Positions 36,207-45,261 of a stretch of DNA of 64,000 bases are shown one piece after another (the stretch's first letter is position 1; each line of letters starts with the position of its first letter). The position numbers were made by a program, and so were the translations under genes. The notes under the pieces were generated by a model. The model was not told where the DNA came from, did no database searches, and was given only the letters and a program-made list of their open reading frames with translations. This DNA comes from Terracoccus sp. 273MFTsu3.1 (GTDB taxonomy: Bacteria; Actinomycetota; Actinomycetes; Actinomycetales; Dermatophilaceae). Where the stretch lies: the NCBI RefSeq assembly GCF_000383675.1, contig NZ_KB911820.1, forward strand, positions 682,001-746,000, read 5' to 3'.

Positions 36207-36979
36207 GCCTCCACGATCTCGAGGGAGCCGACGCTCTCGCGGGCGGCCTCGCGGGCCCGCTCGGGGAAGGCGTCGTCGGTGACGAACAGGTCGACGTCGG
36301 CGAGGTCGGCGAAGGTGCTGAGGCCCACGGTGCCCCACTTCGAGGAGTCGGCGAGGAGGCAGACGTGGCGCGCCGACGCGACGAGGGCGCGGTTCGTCTC
36401 GGACTCGACGAGGTTGGGCGTCGTGAGGCCCGTGCGGCCGTCGACGCCGTGCGCGCCGAGGAAGAGCAGGTCGACGTGCAGCGAGCGCAGGGCCGACACG
36501 GCGACCGGGCCGACGAGGGCGTCGGACGGGGTGCGGACGCCGCCGGTGAGGACGACCGTCTGGCCGGGCGCCCCGGTCTCGTGGAGCAGCTGGGCCACCG
36601 GGACCGAGTTGGTGACGACGGTCAGCTGCGGGACGTCCTTGACGGCGCGGGCCAGCTCGTAGGTCGTCGTCCCCGCGGAGATGCCGATGGCACTGCCCGC
36701 CTCGACCCGCTGCGCGGCGGCCCGGGCGATGGCCTGCTTCTGGGCGAGCTGGAGCAGCGACTTGGCCGAGAAGCCGGGCTCCTCGCTGCTCCGGGTGCCG
36801 CCGAGGGCCAGGGCTCCGCCGTGCACGCGCTCGAGCAGCCCGTCGGTCGAGAGGCGCTCGATGTCGCGGCGGATCGTCATGTCGGAGACGCCGAGACGCT
36901 CGACGAGGTCCGAGACCTTGACGGCCCCGGACTCCTCGACGAGCTCGAGGATGACGGAGCGCCGCTGGCTGGCGAGCAT
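36203..36979 (-). CDS. DeoR-family sugar regulator
   Basis: A 258-aa DeoR/GlpR-type repressor. The N-terminal wHTH is RRSVILELVEESGAVKVSDLVERLGVSDMTIRRDIERLSTDGLLERVHGGALAL, the classic DeoR signature. The C-terminal sensor domain (about 75-255) has AGSAIGISAGTTTYELARAV and FLGAHGVDGRTGLTTPNLVESETNRALV, which bind a sugar phosphate. Inside an operon with GH42, galT and galK, it most likely represses the locus and responds to a galactose-derived phosphate (galactose-1-phosphate or tagatose phosphate). Shine-Dalgarno AGGGAGG lies at the GH42 stop. Confidence 0.9.
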   Translation of the reverse strand: MLASQRRSVILELVEESGAVKVSDLVERLGVSDMTIRRDIERLSTDGLLERVHGGALALGGTRSSEEPGFSAKSLLQLAQKQAIARAAAQRVEAGSAIGISAGTTTYELARAVKDVPQLTVVTNSVPVAQLLHETGAPGQTVVLTGGVRTPSDALVGPVAVSALRSLHVDLLFLGAHGVDGRTGLTTPNLVESETNRALVASARHVCLLADSSKWGTVGLSTFADLADVDLFVTDDAFPERAREAARESVGSLEIVEA

Positions 36980-36981
36980 CG

Positions 36982-38979
36982 TCAGTCCTCCCTGAGCACG
37001 GCCACGCCACCGGGGGCGAGGCGGACGCTGCCGTCGACAGGGGCGTCCGCCACGAGGTCGTACCCAGTTGCGGCGACGGTGTGCTCGGCATCGGTGTGGT
37101 TGAGCAGGAAGAGCCAGGAGCCCTCGTCGCTGCGGCGGCGCGTCGTCTCGACGCCGCGGGGCAGGCCCGCGACGGTCGGCTCGACTCCGGCGGCGGAGAG
37201 CACGTCGTCGAGGAGCGCGCCGAGGGCGGTGTCGTCAGGGAGCGTGCTGACGTACCAAGCGGATCCGGCGCCGTCGGTGCCCGCGCGACGCGTGACCGCG
37301 GGGCGCCCCGTGAGCGGCCCGGCGGCATACGTCGTCAGCACGTCGGTGCCGGGCAGCGCGGTCACGTCCTCGCTCCACCACGTCCCCGTGCCGTCGGCGA
37401 GCGCGACGGTCTCGTCGGGGCCGAGCGGGAAGAACTCCTCGACGCGGACGCCGAGCAGGTCGCGGAACGCTCCCGGGTAGCCCCCGAGGCGCACGTGGTC
37501 GTTCTCGTCGCTGATGCCGGAGAAGTACGTGACGAGCACCTCGGCGCCCGCCTCGGCAGCCGCGGCGACGGCCGCCGCGTGCTCGTCGGTGACGAGGTAG
37601 AGCTGCGGCACGACGACGAGGGCGTATGCCGTGAGGTCGGCCGAGGGGTGCACGACGTCCGCCGTGACCCCGCGGTCGTGGAGTGCGCGGTGGATCGCCT
37701 GCGCGGCAGTCAGGGCGTCGAGCTCGGAGCTCGGCATGCACGGACCCTCGGCGGCCCAGATCGCCTGGTAGTCATGGAGGATCGCGACCCGGGACTCGAC
37801 GCGGCTGCCGACGAGCTCGCCGAGGCGGCCGGCGATCCGGCCGAGCTCCTCGACCTCGCGGAAGCGCGCGCTGTCGGCACCGGCGTGCGGGACGAGGGCG
37901 CTGTGGAACTTCTCCGAACCGGCGCGGGACTGGCGCCACTGGAACCACCCGATGGTGTCGGCGCCGCGGGCCACGTGGGCCAGGGCGTCGCGGATCGTCT
38001 GGCCGAAGTCCTTGGCGTGGTTGGTCGGCTGCCAGTTGACCGCGCTCGTCGAGTGCTCCATGAGCATCCACGGCGCGCCTCCCGCGAGGCCGCGGGTCAG
38101 GTCGCCGCTGTAGGCGAGCTCGGCGCGCGGGTGCTCGAGCGTGTCGACGAGGTAGTGGTCGGTGCTGACGACGTCGACGGTGGGCGTCCACTGCGAGTAG
38201 TCGAGGTGGCGGAAGTGGTCGAGCGTCATGAAGTTCGTCGTCACGGGGACGCCGGGGGAGAGCTCGTCGAGGACGGCGCGCTCGGCGCGCATGTGGTCGA
38301 GGAGCGCGTCGGAGCTGAACCGCTTGTAGTCGAGCACGTGGGTCGGGTTGTTGAACGTCGTCGACCGGCGCGGCGGCAGGATCTGGCCCCAGTCGGTGTA
38401 GCGCTGGCTCCAGAAGGCCGTGCCCCACGCGTCGTTGAGGGCCTCGAGCCCGGGGTAGCGGCGCTGCAGCCAGGTGCGGAAGTGGCGCGCGCACTCGTCG
38501 CAGTAGCAGGGCAGGTTGTGGCACGCGTACTCGTTGGAGACGTGCCACATCGCGACGGCCGGGTGCTCGTGGTAGCGCGTCGCCAGCTGCCGGGTGAGCG
38601 CGACGGCGTACTCACGGAAGACGGGCGACGTCGGGCACCACGTCTGGCGGCTGCCCGGCCAGAGGGTGTGGCCGTCGACGTCGACGGGCAGGATCTCGGG
38701 GTGGGCGGCCGAGAGCCACGGGGGCGGGGTGGCCGTGGCCGTGGCGAGGTCGACGGCGATGCCGCCGGCGTGGAGCTTGTCGAGGATCGTGTCGAGCCAC
38801 TCGAACTCGTACTCGCCCTTGGCCGGCTCGAGCCAGCTCCACGAGAAGATGCCGAGGCTGACGAACGACACGTTGGCACGCCGCATCAGCTCGATGTCCT
38901 CGTCCCAGACGGGGCGGGGCCACTGCTCGGGGTTGTAGTCGCCACCGAGTGCCAGGGTCTTCGTCGGCCATGAGCGCAT
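36982..38979 (-). CDS. Beta-galactosidase, glycoside hydrolase family 42
   Basis: A 665-aa GH42 beta-galactosidase. The N-terminal GGDYNPEQWPRPVWDEDIELM is the family opening. The acid/base Glu is in MWHVSNEYACHNLPC and the nucleophile Glu in PWMLMEHSTSAVNWQ. The zinc cluster cysteines are visible (CHNLPCYCDECARHF). A trimerisation domain starts near residue 395 and a beta-domain ends the protein (LNHTDAEHTV). There is no signal peptide, so it cleaves imported beta-galactosides (lactose, galacto-oligosaccharides) in the cytosol. First gene of the operon; its ATG lacks a Shine-Dalgarno and sits 7 nt from a -10 box. Confidence 0.93.
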   Translation of the reverse strand: MRSWPTKTLALGGDYNPEQWPRPVWDEDIELMRRANVSFVSLGIFSWSWLEPAKGEYEFEWLDTILDKLHAGGIAVDLATATATPPPWLSAAHPEILPVDVDGHTLWPGSRQTWCPTSPVFREYAVALTRQLATRYHEHPAVAMWHVSNEYACHNLPCYCDECARHFRTWLQRRYPGLEALNDAWGTAFWSQRYTDWGQILPPRRSTTFNNPTHVLDYKRFSSDALLDHMRAERAVLDELSPGVPVTTNFMTLDHFRHLDYSQWTPTVDVVSTDHYLVDTLEHPRAELAYSGDLTRGLAGGAPWMLMEHSTSAVNWQPTNHAKDFGQTIRDALAHVARGADTIGWFQWRQSRAGSEKFHSALVPHAGADSARFREVEELGRIAGRLGELVGSRVESRVAILHDYQAIWAAEGPCMPSSELDALTAAQAIHRALHDRGVTADVVHPSADLTAYALVVVPQLYLVTDEHAAAVAAAAEAGAEVLVTYFSGISDENDHVRLGGYPGAFRDLLGVRVEEFFPLGPDETVALADGTGTWWSEDVTALPGTDVLTTYAAGPLTGRPAVTRRAGTDGAGSAWYVSTLPDDTALGALLDDVLSAAGVEPTVAGLPRGVETTRRRSDEGSWLFLLNHTDAEHTVAATGYDLVADAPVDGSVRLAPGGVAVLRED

Positions 38980-38986
38980 GGGAGAC

Positions 38987-39016
38987 AGGGTGTCGCTTTG
39001 CTCGCCGCGATGTCAA
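38987..39016 (-). promoter_or_regulatory. GH42 operon promoter (leaderless)
   Basis: Minus strand: TTGACA (39016-39011), 18-nt spacer, CACCCT (38992-38987), then 7 nt to the ATG at 38979. No Shine-Dalgarno is present. Confidence 0.5.
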
Positions 39017-39028
39017 CATTTTCAAACA
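39011..39028. promoter_or_regulatory. Candidate DeoR operator at the GH42 promoter
   Basis: Minus-strand TGTTTGAAAATGTTGACA is markedly AT-rich for this genome and overlaps the -35 hexamer. It contains TTGA twice in direct repeat, 9 bp apart, a layout used by DeoR-family repressors. A related TGTTTGTTGTTGAAGG stretch lies just after the ABC promoter (39252-39267). Confidence 0.45.
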
Positions 39029-39139
39029 CATCCGACCTGGCGATGTGCGGATGTCGTGCCGACGGTCTCGGCCCGTGGGACGCGGTCGGCGCGGTCCGGA
39101 CGGGCCGGTGGAGGTCCTCCCCGTGCGGCGCGAATCGCG

Positions 39140-39153
39140 TTACAACGGTGTAA
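39140..39153. promoter_or_regulatory. LacI-type palindrome
   Basis: TTACA-ACGG-TGTAA is a perfect 5-bp inverted repeat with a central CG, the geometry of LacI/GalR-family operators. No LacI-family gene is in the window, so a distant regulator would be needed. Confidence 0.45.
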
Positions 39154-39221
39154 AGCCGGAGGTCAGCGCCCTGGGAAGGTCTCGGTTCGGTCCCAGCGGG
39201 CTGTGGGTCTCGACGAATCCC

Positions 39222-39250
39222 TTGACAGCGCCACCGGGCGCCGACATCCT
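39222..39250 (+). promoter_or_regulatory. Promoter of sugar ABC operon
   Basis: TTGACA (39222-39227), 17-nt spacer, CATCCT (39245-39250). The transcript would carry a leader of about 85 nt before the ATG at 39342. Confidence 0.55.
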
Positions 39251-39341
39251 CTGTTTGTTGTTGAAGGTTTCTGGTGGCAGATGTTCGACTCTGTCGCTTC
39301 CTATCGACAACGAACCCGGCACAGCGTCAAAGGAGACCGCA

Positions 39342-40694
39342 ATGACCCGCCCCTCGAGCGAGGCCGAGTACCTGGCCCGCATGGTTCCCCCCTCCGTCCG
39401 CGGCGTCGACCGTCGGACCCTGCTGCGTGGCGCCCTCGGCGTCGGCGCCCTGCTCGGAGCCGGCGGCCTCGCCGCCTGCAGCTCCGGCAGCACGGGCAGC
39501 ACCGGCGTGCCGACGGGGGCCGTCACCGGCACCGTGACCGTCGGCTCCAACCAGTCGGACGCCGTGCCGAAGGCCGCCGTGCAGTCCTACATGGACGCGT
39601 TCGCCAAGGCCAACCCCGGCACGACGGTCAAGATCAACACCGTCGACCACAACTCCTTCCAGGAGAACATCAACAACTACCTGCAGGGCTCGCCCGACGA
39701 CGTCTTCACGTGGTTCGCCGGCTACCGCATGCAGTTCTTCGCGGAGAAGGGTCTCGTCGGCGACATCTCCGACGTGTGGAAGAACATCACCGGCATGTCC
39801 GACGCCCTCAAGAAGGCCTCGACCGCCGCCGACGGCAAGCAGTACTTCGTGCCGATCACGAACTACCCGTGGGCGGTCTTCTACCGCAAGAGCCTCTTCC
39901 AGGAGAAGGGCTACGAGGTTCCCAAGACCCTCGACGACCTCAACGCCCTCGGCGCCCAGATGAAGAAGGACGGGCTGGCCCCGATCGCCTTCGGCGACAA
40001 GGACGGCTGGCCCGCGATGGGCACGTTCGACCAGATCAACCTGCGCGTCAACGGCTACGACTTCCACGTCAGCCTGATGGCGGGCAAGGAGTCCTGGACC
40101 GACCCCAAGGTCAAGAAGGTCTTCGACACCTGGGCCGGCATCCTCCCCCTGCACCAGGCCGACTCGCTCGGTCGCACGTGGCAGGAGGCGGCCCAGTCGC
40201 TCCAGCAGAAGAAGTCCGGCATGTACGTCCTCGGCTCGTTCCTCGCCCAGCAGTTCACCAAGGGCGCCGAGCAGGACGACCTCGACTTCTTCACCTTCCC
40301 GGAGATCGACTCGACGATCGGCACCGACGCCATCGAGGCACCCATCGACGGCTACATGATGAGCGCCAAGCCGAAGAACGAGGGCGGCGCGAAGAAGCTG
40401 CTCCAGTACATCTCCCAGCCCGAGGCGCAGCTGCTGGCGCTCAAGGCCGACCCGAGCGTCATCGCCACCAACCAGACGGCCGACACGAGCGGCTACACGG
40501 CCCTGCAGAAGAAGTCGCTGGAGTACGTGAAGTCGGCCAAGTCGATCGCGCAGTTCATGGACCGCGACACCCGCCCCGACTTCGCGTCGACGGTGATGAT
40601 CCCGGCGATCCAGAGCTTCATCAAGAACCCCAAGGACATCGACGGTCTCCTCACGAGCATCGAGGCCCAGAAGAAGAGCATCTTCGGTTCCTGA
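39342..40694 (+). CDS. Sugar ABC transporter substrate-binding lipoprotein
   Basis: A 450-aa family 1 (MalE-like) solute-binding protein. The signal peptide has the twin-Arg DRRTLLRGALGVGALLGAGGLAACSSG: a Tat-like motif followed by a lipobox (LAAC), so it is likely lipid-anchored outside the membrane. The mature domain has YMDAFAKANPGTTVKINTVDHNSFQENINNYLQGSPDDVFTWFAGYRMQFFAEKG and YFVPITNYPWAVFYRKSLFQEKGYEVPKTLDDL, standard for oligosaccharide binders. AAAGGAG lies 7 nt before the ATG. With the two permeases and GH36 it should capture alpha- or beta-galactosides. Confidence 0.93.
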   Translation: MTRPSSEAEYLARMVPPSVRGVDRRTLLRGALGVGALLGAGGLAACSSGSTGSTGVPTGAVTGTVTVGSNQSDAVPKAAVQSYMDAFAKANPGTTVKINTVDHNSFQENINNYLQGSPDDVFTWFAGYRMQFFAEKGLVGDISDVWKNITGMSDALKKASTAADGKQYFVPITNYPWAVFYRKSLFQEKGYEVPKTLDDLNALGAQMKKDGLAPIAFGDKDGWPAMGTFDQINLRVNGYDFHVSLMAGKESWTDPKVKKVFDTWAGILPLHQADSLGRTWQEAAQSLQQKKSGMYVLGSFLAQQFTKGAEQDDLDFFTFPEIDSTIGTDAIEAPIDGYMMSAKPKNEGGAKKLLQYISQPEAQLLALKADPSVIATNQTADTSGYTALQKKSLEYVKSAKSIAQFMDRDTRPDFASTVMIPAIQSFIKNPKDIDGLLTSIEAQKKSIFGS

Positions 40695-40710
40695 CGGGAG
40701 GCGAGCCGCC

Positions 40711-41604
40711 ATGGCGAGCAAGCGCAAGTACAAGGGTATCGACCAGCTGTCGACACGCGACAAGGTCGTCGTGTCGCTCATGGTCATCGTGCCGACCCTC
40801 ATCGTCCTGTGGCTCGTCTGGCTGCCGGCGATCGGCTCGGTCCTGCTCTCCTTCACCAACTGGGACGGGATCGGGCCGCTCTCCGGCATCAAGTCGGTGG
40901 GGCTGCAGAACTACCGGGACATCGCGACGATCTACCCGCCGTTCTGGCCGGCCATCCAGCACAACCTGATCTGGCTCGCCGTGATGTTCCTCGTCGCGAC
41001 GCCGCTCGGCATGCTCTTCGCCGTGCTCGTCGACCGGGGCGTGGCGGGCACGCGGTTCTACCAGACGAGCATCTACCTGCCGGTCGTGCTGTCACTGGCC
41101 CTCATCGGCTTCATCTGGCAGCTCATCTACTCGCGCGACCAGGGGCTGATCAACGCGATCACGGGTGGCACGACCGACTGGTACGGCGACCCGAACGTCA
41201 ACCTGTGGGCCGCCCTCGTGGCCGCGAGCTGGCGCCACGCGGGCTACATCATGCTGCTCTACCTGGCCGGTCTCAAGGGCGTCGACCCGTCGCTGCGCGA
41301 GGCGGCCAAGATCGACGGTGCGAGCGAGTCGCAGACGTTCTTCAAGGTCGTCTTCCCGGTGATGCGGCCGATCAACATCATCGTCCTCGTCGTCACCTTC
41401 ATCGAGTCGCTGCGTGCCTTCGACCTCGTGTGGGTCATCAACAAGGGCCGCAACGGCCTCGAGCTGATCTCGACGCTCGTGACCCAGAACGTCGTCGGCG
41501 AGGCGAGCCGCATCGGCTTCGGGTCGGCGCTCGCGACGATCATGCTGCTCATCTCGAGCGTGCTCGTCTTCATCTACCTGCGCATCGCCATGAAGGAGGA
41601 CTGA
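40711..41604 (+). CDS. Sugar ABC transporter permease, MalF type
   Basis: A 297-aa inner-membrane permease with six predicted helices. The cytoplasmic EAA loop reads LREAAKIDGASESQTFFKVVFPVMRP, the contact site for the ATPase. The N-terminal helix is VVSLMVIVPTLIVLWLVWLPAIGSVLLSF. GGGAGG precedes the ATG. It pairs with the next permease. No ATPase gene is nearby; actinobacteria often share one MsiK-type ATPase among sugar importers. Confidence 0.93.
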   Translation: MASKRKYKGIDQLSTRDKVVVSLMVIVPTLIVLWLVWLPAIGSVLLSFTNWDGIGPLSGIKSVGLQNYRDIATIYPPFWPAIQHNLIWLAVMFLVATPLGMLFAVLVDRGVAGTRFYQTSIYLPVVLSLALIGFIWQLIYSRDQGLINAITGGTTDWYGDPNVNLWAALVAASWRHAGYIMLLYLAGLKGVDPSLREAAKIDGASESQTFFKVVFPVMRPINIIVLVVTFIESLRAFDLVWVINKGRNGLELISTLVTQNVVGEASRIGFGSALATIMLLISSVLVFIYLRIAMKED

Positions 41605-41605
41605 C

Positions 41606-42523
41606 ATGTCCCTCGCCACCGACCCGGTGCAGGAGCGCAGCCAGGCGCTGCTCAAGCCGCACGAGGGGGGCCCGCAGTCCGGCCGTCGCTGGCTGCTGCC
41701 GGTCATGCTCACCCTGATCTCGCTGATCTGGCTGTTCCCGCTGCTCCTCGCGCTCATCAACTCGTTCCGCGACTACGCCTTCACGGCGAAGAACGGCTAC
41801 GTCTCGTGGGGCGGGTTCACGCTCGACAACTACACGAACGCGTGGCAGCAGGCCGACTTCGGGCTGCACTTCACGAACTCGGCGATCATCACGATCCCCG
41901 CGGTCATCCTCACGCTGTTCCTGTCGTGCTGCGTGGCCTTCGTCGTCGCGCGCTTCTCGTTCAAGTTCAACCTCGCGCTGCTCGGCTTCTTCCTCGCAGC
42001 GAACCTGCTGCCGCCCCAGGCGCTGCTCATCCCGGTCTACCGGATGTTCCGCGCCATCGAGGTGCCCCTGTGGATCAGCGACTCGGGCACCCTGCTCAAC
42101 AGCTTCGTCGGCCTGATCCTCGTCAACATGGCCTTCCAGATCGGCTTCTGCGCCTTCGTGCTCAGCAACTACATGAAGGCGCTGCCGAAGGAGCTCTACG
42201 AGTCGGCCGTCATCGACGGGGCGAGCGTGACGCGGCAGTTCTTCCAGATCACGCTTCCGCTGTGCCGACCGGCCCTGGCCGCACTCGCGGTGCTCCAGAC
42301 GACGTGGATCTACAACGAGTTCTTCTGGGCCACGGTGCTGCTCCAGCAGGGCGACAAGTTCCCGGTGACGAGCTCGCTCAACAACCTGCGGGGCCAGTTC
42401 TTCACGGACAACAACCTCGTGGCCGCCGGGTCGATGATCGTCGCGATCCCGACCCTCGTGATCTTCTTCGTGCTCCAACGACACTTCGTGGCCGGCCTGA
42501 CGCTCGGCGCGACCAAGGGATGA
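41606..42523 (+). CDS. Sugar ABC transporter permease, MalG type
   Basis: A 305-aa permease with six helices and the EAA loop LYESAVIDGASVTRQFFQITLPLCRPALAALAV. The extracytoplasmic SWGGFTLDNYTNAWQQADFGLHFTNSAII is typical of MalG-like partners. It starts 1 nt after the first permease stop and is followed 1 nt later by the alpha-galactosidase GTG, so the four genes form one operon. Confidence 0.93.
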   Translation: MSLATDPVQERSQALLKPHEGGPQSGRRWLLPVMLTLISLIWLFPLLLALINSFRDYAFTAKNGYVSWGGFTLDNYTNAWQQADFGLHFTNSAIITIPAVILTLFLSCCVAFVVARFSFKFNLALLGFFLAANLLPPQALLIPVYRMFRAIEVPLWISDSGTLLNSFVGLILVNMAFQIGFCAFVLSNYMKALPKELYESAVIDGASVTRQFFQITLPLCRPALAALAVLQTTWIYNEFFWATVLLQQGDKFPVTSSLNNLRGQFFTDNNLVAAGSMIVAIPTLVIFFVLQRHFVAGLTLGATKG

Positions 42524-42524
42524 C

Positions 42525-44726
42525 GTGACCGACCTGACCGACCAGTCCACCCCGTCCACCGTCCACCTGGAGTCCGCCGGGACCGCGCTCGTGCTCGAGC
42601 CGCGCCCCGGCGGCACCGGGCTGCCCGAGGTCATCCACTGGGGACCCGCGCTCGAGGGCGGGGCGAGCACGTATGCCGCCCTCCCCGCGCTGACGCTCGC
42701 TCCCGTCGGCCACAGCGCGCTCGACGTGCCGTGGCCGCTCACCGTGCTCCCCGGTGAGGCCGACGGCTGGTCGGGCACGCCCGGCTGGGCCGGCCACCGC
42801 GCCGGCTCCGCGGGGGCCGTGCGCTGGCACGACGTGACCTCCGAGGTCGCGAACGGAGAGGTCGTGACGCGCGCGAGCTCGCCGGACGGCATACGCCTCG
42901 AGCTGCGGCACGCCCTGGACGAGCACGGCGTGCTCCGCGTCGACGCGTCGGTGACCAACACGGGCGAGGACGCCGCCCCGCTCGACGTCTCGGCGCTGCG
43001 CGCGATCCTGCCGCTGCCCCTGCGCGCCGACGAGGTGCTCGACCTCACCGGCCGCTGGTGCCGCGAGCGCTCGCCGCAGCGCAGTCGCCTCGACCACGGC
43101 ACCCACCTGCGCGCCAGCCGCCGCGGCCGCACCGGCCACGACGCGACGCTGCTCATGATGGCCGGCACGGCCGGGTTCGACTGGCGCTCGGGCGAGGTCT
43201 GGGCCGTGCACACCGCCTGGAGCGGCGACCACGAGCACCTCGTCGAGGCCCTGCCCGAGGGTGCCGGTCGCCACCACGCCGTCATCGGCGGGGGTGAGCT
43301 GCTCGCTCCCGGCGAGGTGCGGCTCGCGCCGGGGGAGTCGTATGCGGCCCCGACCGTCGTCTTCCTGCACTCGACCGAGGGGCTCGACGGCCTCTCGCGC
43401 CGCCTCCACCGCAGCCTCCGGGCCCGCGCCGGCCACCCGTCGCGGCCGCGTCCCGTCGTGCTCAACACGTGGGAGGCCGTCTACTTCGAGACCGACCTCG
43501 AGCACCTGAAAGCCTTGGCGGACACGGCATCCCGCATCGGCGTCGAACGCTTCGTCCTCGACGACGGCTGGTTCGGCGGGCGTCGTCACGACCGCGCCGG
43601 TCTCGGCGACTGGGTCGTCTCCACCGACGTGTGGCCCGACGGCATGGGCGCGCTCGTCGACCACGTCAAGGGCCTCGGCCTCGAGTTCGGGCTGTGGTTC
43701 GAGCCCGAGATGGTCAACGAGGACAGCGACCTCGTGCGGGAGCACCCGGAGTGGGTGCTCCGCCCGGCCGCCGGCTCGCCGCGCGAGTGGCGCTGGCAGC
43801 AGCTGCTCGACCTGACGCACGACGCCGCGCGCGAGCAGCTGCTCGCGCGGATCAGCGGGCTCGTCACCGACATCGGCATCGACTACATCAAGTGGGACCA
43901 CAACCGGGACCTGCTGGAGGCCGTGCACACCGTCGAGGGCCCGACGGGGCGCCTCGTCGACGCGCCTGCCGTGCACGCGCACACGCTCGCCTTCTACCGC
44001 CTGCTCGACGACCTCCGGGCGCGTCACCCGCAGCTCGAGATCGAGTCGTGCAGCAGCGGCGGCGCGCGCGTCGACCTGGCCGTGCTCGACCGCACCGACC
44101 GCATCTGGACGAGCGACTGCAACGACGCGCTCGAGCGGGCGACGATCCAGCGGTGGACGAGCCTGCTCGTGCCGGCCGAGCTCATGGGCACCCACGTCGG
44201 GCCGGCCACGGCCCACACGACGCACCGCACCGTCGACCTCGGCTTCCGCACGCTCATGGCGCTCCAGGGTCACGCCGGTCTCGAGTGGGACATCACCGAG
44301 TGCTCCGACGAGGAGCTCGAGGCGCTGACGGCCTGGACCGCGCTCGCGCGCGAGCTGCGCCCGGTGCTCCACACCGGCGACCTCGTGCGCTCCGAGAGCC
44401 CCGACGGCACGGTCATCGTCACGGGTACCGTCGACGGCGACCAGAGCCGGGCGGCCTACACCGTGGCCCGTCTCGTGACCGGTCGCGACGCCGCGACCGG
44501 GGCGCTGCCGCTGCCGGGCCTCGACGCGAGCCGCTCGTATGCCGTCCGTGTCCGTCCCGAGGCCGGCCTCCCCGCGGTCGTGCAGAACACCCCACCCGGC
44601 TGGTGGGAGCCGGCCCTCGGCGAGGGCGGCGTCGTCGTCCCGGGGTCGGTCCTGACGACCGTCGGTCTGCCGGTTCCGATCATGGGCCCGGCCCAGGGCT
44701 ACCTCCTCGACGTCCGCGCCGTCTGA
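42525..44726 (+). CDS. Alpha-galactosidase, glycoside hydrolase family 36
   Basis: A 733-aa GH36 alpha-galactosidase. An N-terminal beta-supersandwich is followed by the (beta/alpha)8 barrel: RFVLDDGWFGGRRHDRAGLGDW, GLEFGLWFEPEMVNEDSDL, the nucleophile Asp in IDYIKWDHNRD and the acid/base Asp in RIWTSDCNDALER, with ESCSSGGARVDL between. It releases galactose from melibiose, raffinose or similar sugars. No signal peptide, so intracellular. Being in the transporter operon, it likely defines an alpha-galactoside as one substrate. It ends 2 nt from the convergent Fur gene, with no room for a terminator. Confidence 0.94.
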   Translation: MTDLTDQSTPSTVHLESAGTALVLEPRPGGTGLPEVIHWGPALEGGASTYAALPALTLAPVGHSALDVPWPLTVLPGEADGWSGTPGWAGHRAGSAGAVRWHDVTSEVANGEVVTRASSPDGIRLELRHALDEHGVLRVDASVTNTGEDAAPLDVSALRAILPLPLRADEVLDLTGRWCRERSPQRSRLDHGTHLRASRRGRTGHDATLLMMAGTAGFDWRSGEVWAVHTAWSGDHEHLVEALPEGAGRHHAVIGGGELLAPGEVRLAPGESYAAPTVVFLHSTEGLDGLSRRLHRSLRARAGHPSRPRPVVLNTWEAVYFETDLEHLKALADTASRIGVERFVLDDGWFGGRRHDRAGLGDWVVSTDVWPDGMGALVDHVKGLGLEFGLWFEPEMVNEDSDLVREHPEWVLRPAAGSPREWRWQQLLDLTHDAAREQLLARISGLVTDIGIDYIKWDHNRDLLEAVHTVEGPTGRLVDAPAVHAHTLAFYRLLDDLRARHPQLEIESCSSGGARVDLAVLDRTDRIWTSDCNDALERATIQRWTSLLVPAELMGTHVGPATAHTTHRTVDLGFRTLMALQGHAGLEWDITECSDEELEALTAWTALARELRPVLHTGDLVRSESPDGTVIVTGTVDGDQSRAAYTVARLVTGRDAATGALPLPGLDASRSYAVRVRPEAGLPAVVQNTPPGWWEPALGEGGVVVPGSVLTTVGLPVPIMGPAQGYLLDVRAV

Positions 44727-44728
44727 GG

Positions 44729-45229
44729 TCAGGGGGTCCGGCAGTCGCGGCACCTGCCGAGCAGGGCCGCGTGACCGGTGTCGAGGGTGAAGCCGAGGTC
44801 GGCGCGCAGCCGCGCGGCCACCTCGTCGAACACGTCCGGTGCCACGTCGAGGACACGCCCGCAGACGTGGCACTGGACGTGGGCGTGTCCGTGGTCGTGG
44901 GCGTCGTGCTCGTGCTGCTCCGCGGGCGGCGGCTCGGTGAGGTGGTAGACCGTCGCCGTGCCGCCGAGGTGCACGTGCGAGAGGACGCCGGTCTCGACGA
45001 GCGCGGTCAGCGTGCGATAGACGGTGGCCCGGTGCACGCTCGGCTCGACGTCGGCCACGCGCGTGCCGATCTGCTCGGCCGTGAGGTGCTCGTCGGCGAG
45101 GTCGGCGGCGTCGACGACGTGCAGGACGGCATACCGCGCCGGGGTGAGGCGCTCACCGGCAGACCGCAGCCGCGCGACGGCGGCGGCCACCCGGGGGCTC
45201 GGGGCGGGGCTCTCGGCAGAGGGGGGCAC
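44729..45229 (-). CDS. Fur-family metal-responsive regulator (Fur/Zur-like)
   Basis: A 166-aa Fur-family repressor. The wHTH covers [56 protein letters not shown]. The metal-binding half has an unusually His-rich linker ([21 protein letters not shown]), which supplies the zinc/iron ligands, and a second Cys pair (CRDC) forming the structural zinc site. Such His density and no iron-specific context lean towards a zinc or peroxide/metal sensor; the metal is not certain. The GTG at 45229 is chosen because a GATAAT box stands exactly 6 nt upstream; a longer ATG start at 45271 would run into tdh. Confidence 0.87.
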   Translation of the reverse strand: MPPSAESPAPSPRVAAAVARLRSAGERLTPARYAVLHVVDAADLADEHLTAEQIGTRVADVEPSVHRATVYRTLTALVETGVLSHVHLGGTATVYHLTEPPPAEQHEHDAHDHGHAHVQCHVCGRVLDVAPDVFDEVAARLRADLGFTLDTGHAALLGRCRDCRTP

Positions 45230-45241
45230 GCTCCCATTATC
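45230..45241 (-). promoter_or_regulatory. Leaderless promoter for the Fur-family gene
   Basis: Minus-strand GATAAT (45241-45236), 6 nt, GTG at 45229. This is one of the best -10 boxes in the window. Confidence 0.6.
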
Positions 45242-45261
45242 GGCAGTGGCAGACTCTCCCC

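Larger units (their letters stand above)
38980..39341. promoter_or_regulatory. Divergent control region of the galactoside locus
   Basis: This 362-bp gap between the GH42 and sugar-ABC operons holds no convincing gene. It contains the GH42 promoter with an AT-rich candidate operator near its left end (38987-39028), a LacI-type palindrome (39140-39153) and the ABC promoter (39222-39250) followed by an AT-richer TGTTTGTTGTTGAAGG stretch. Each half therefore has separate control. Confidence 0.7.
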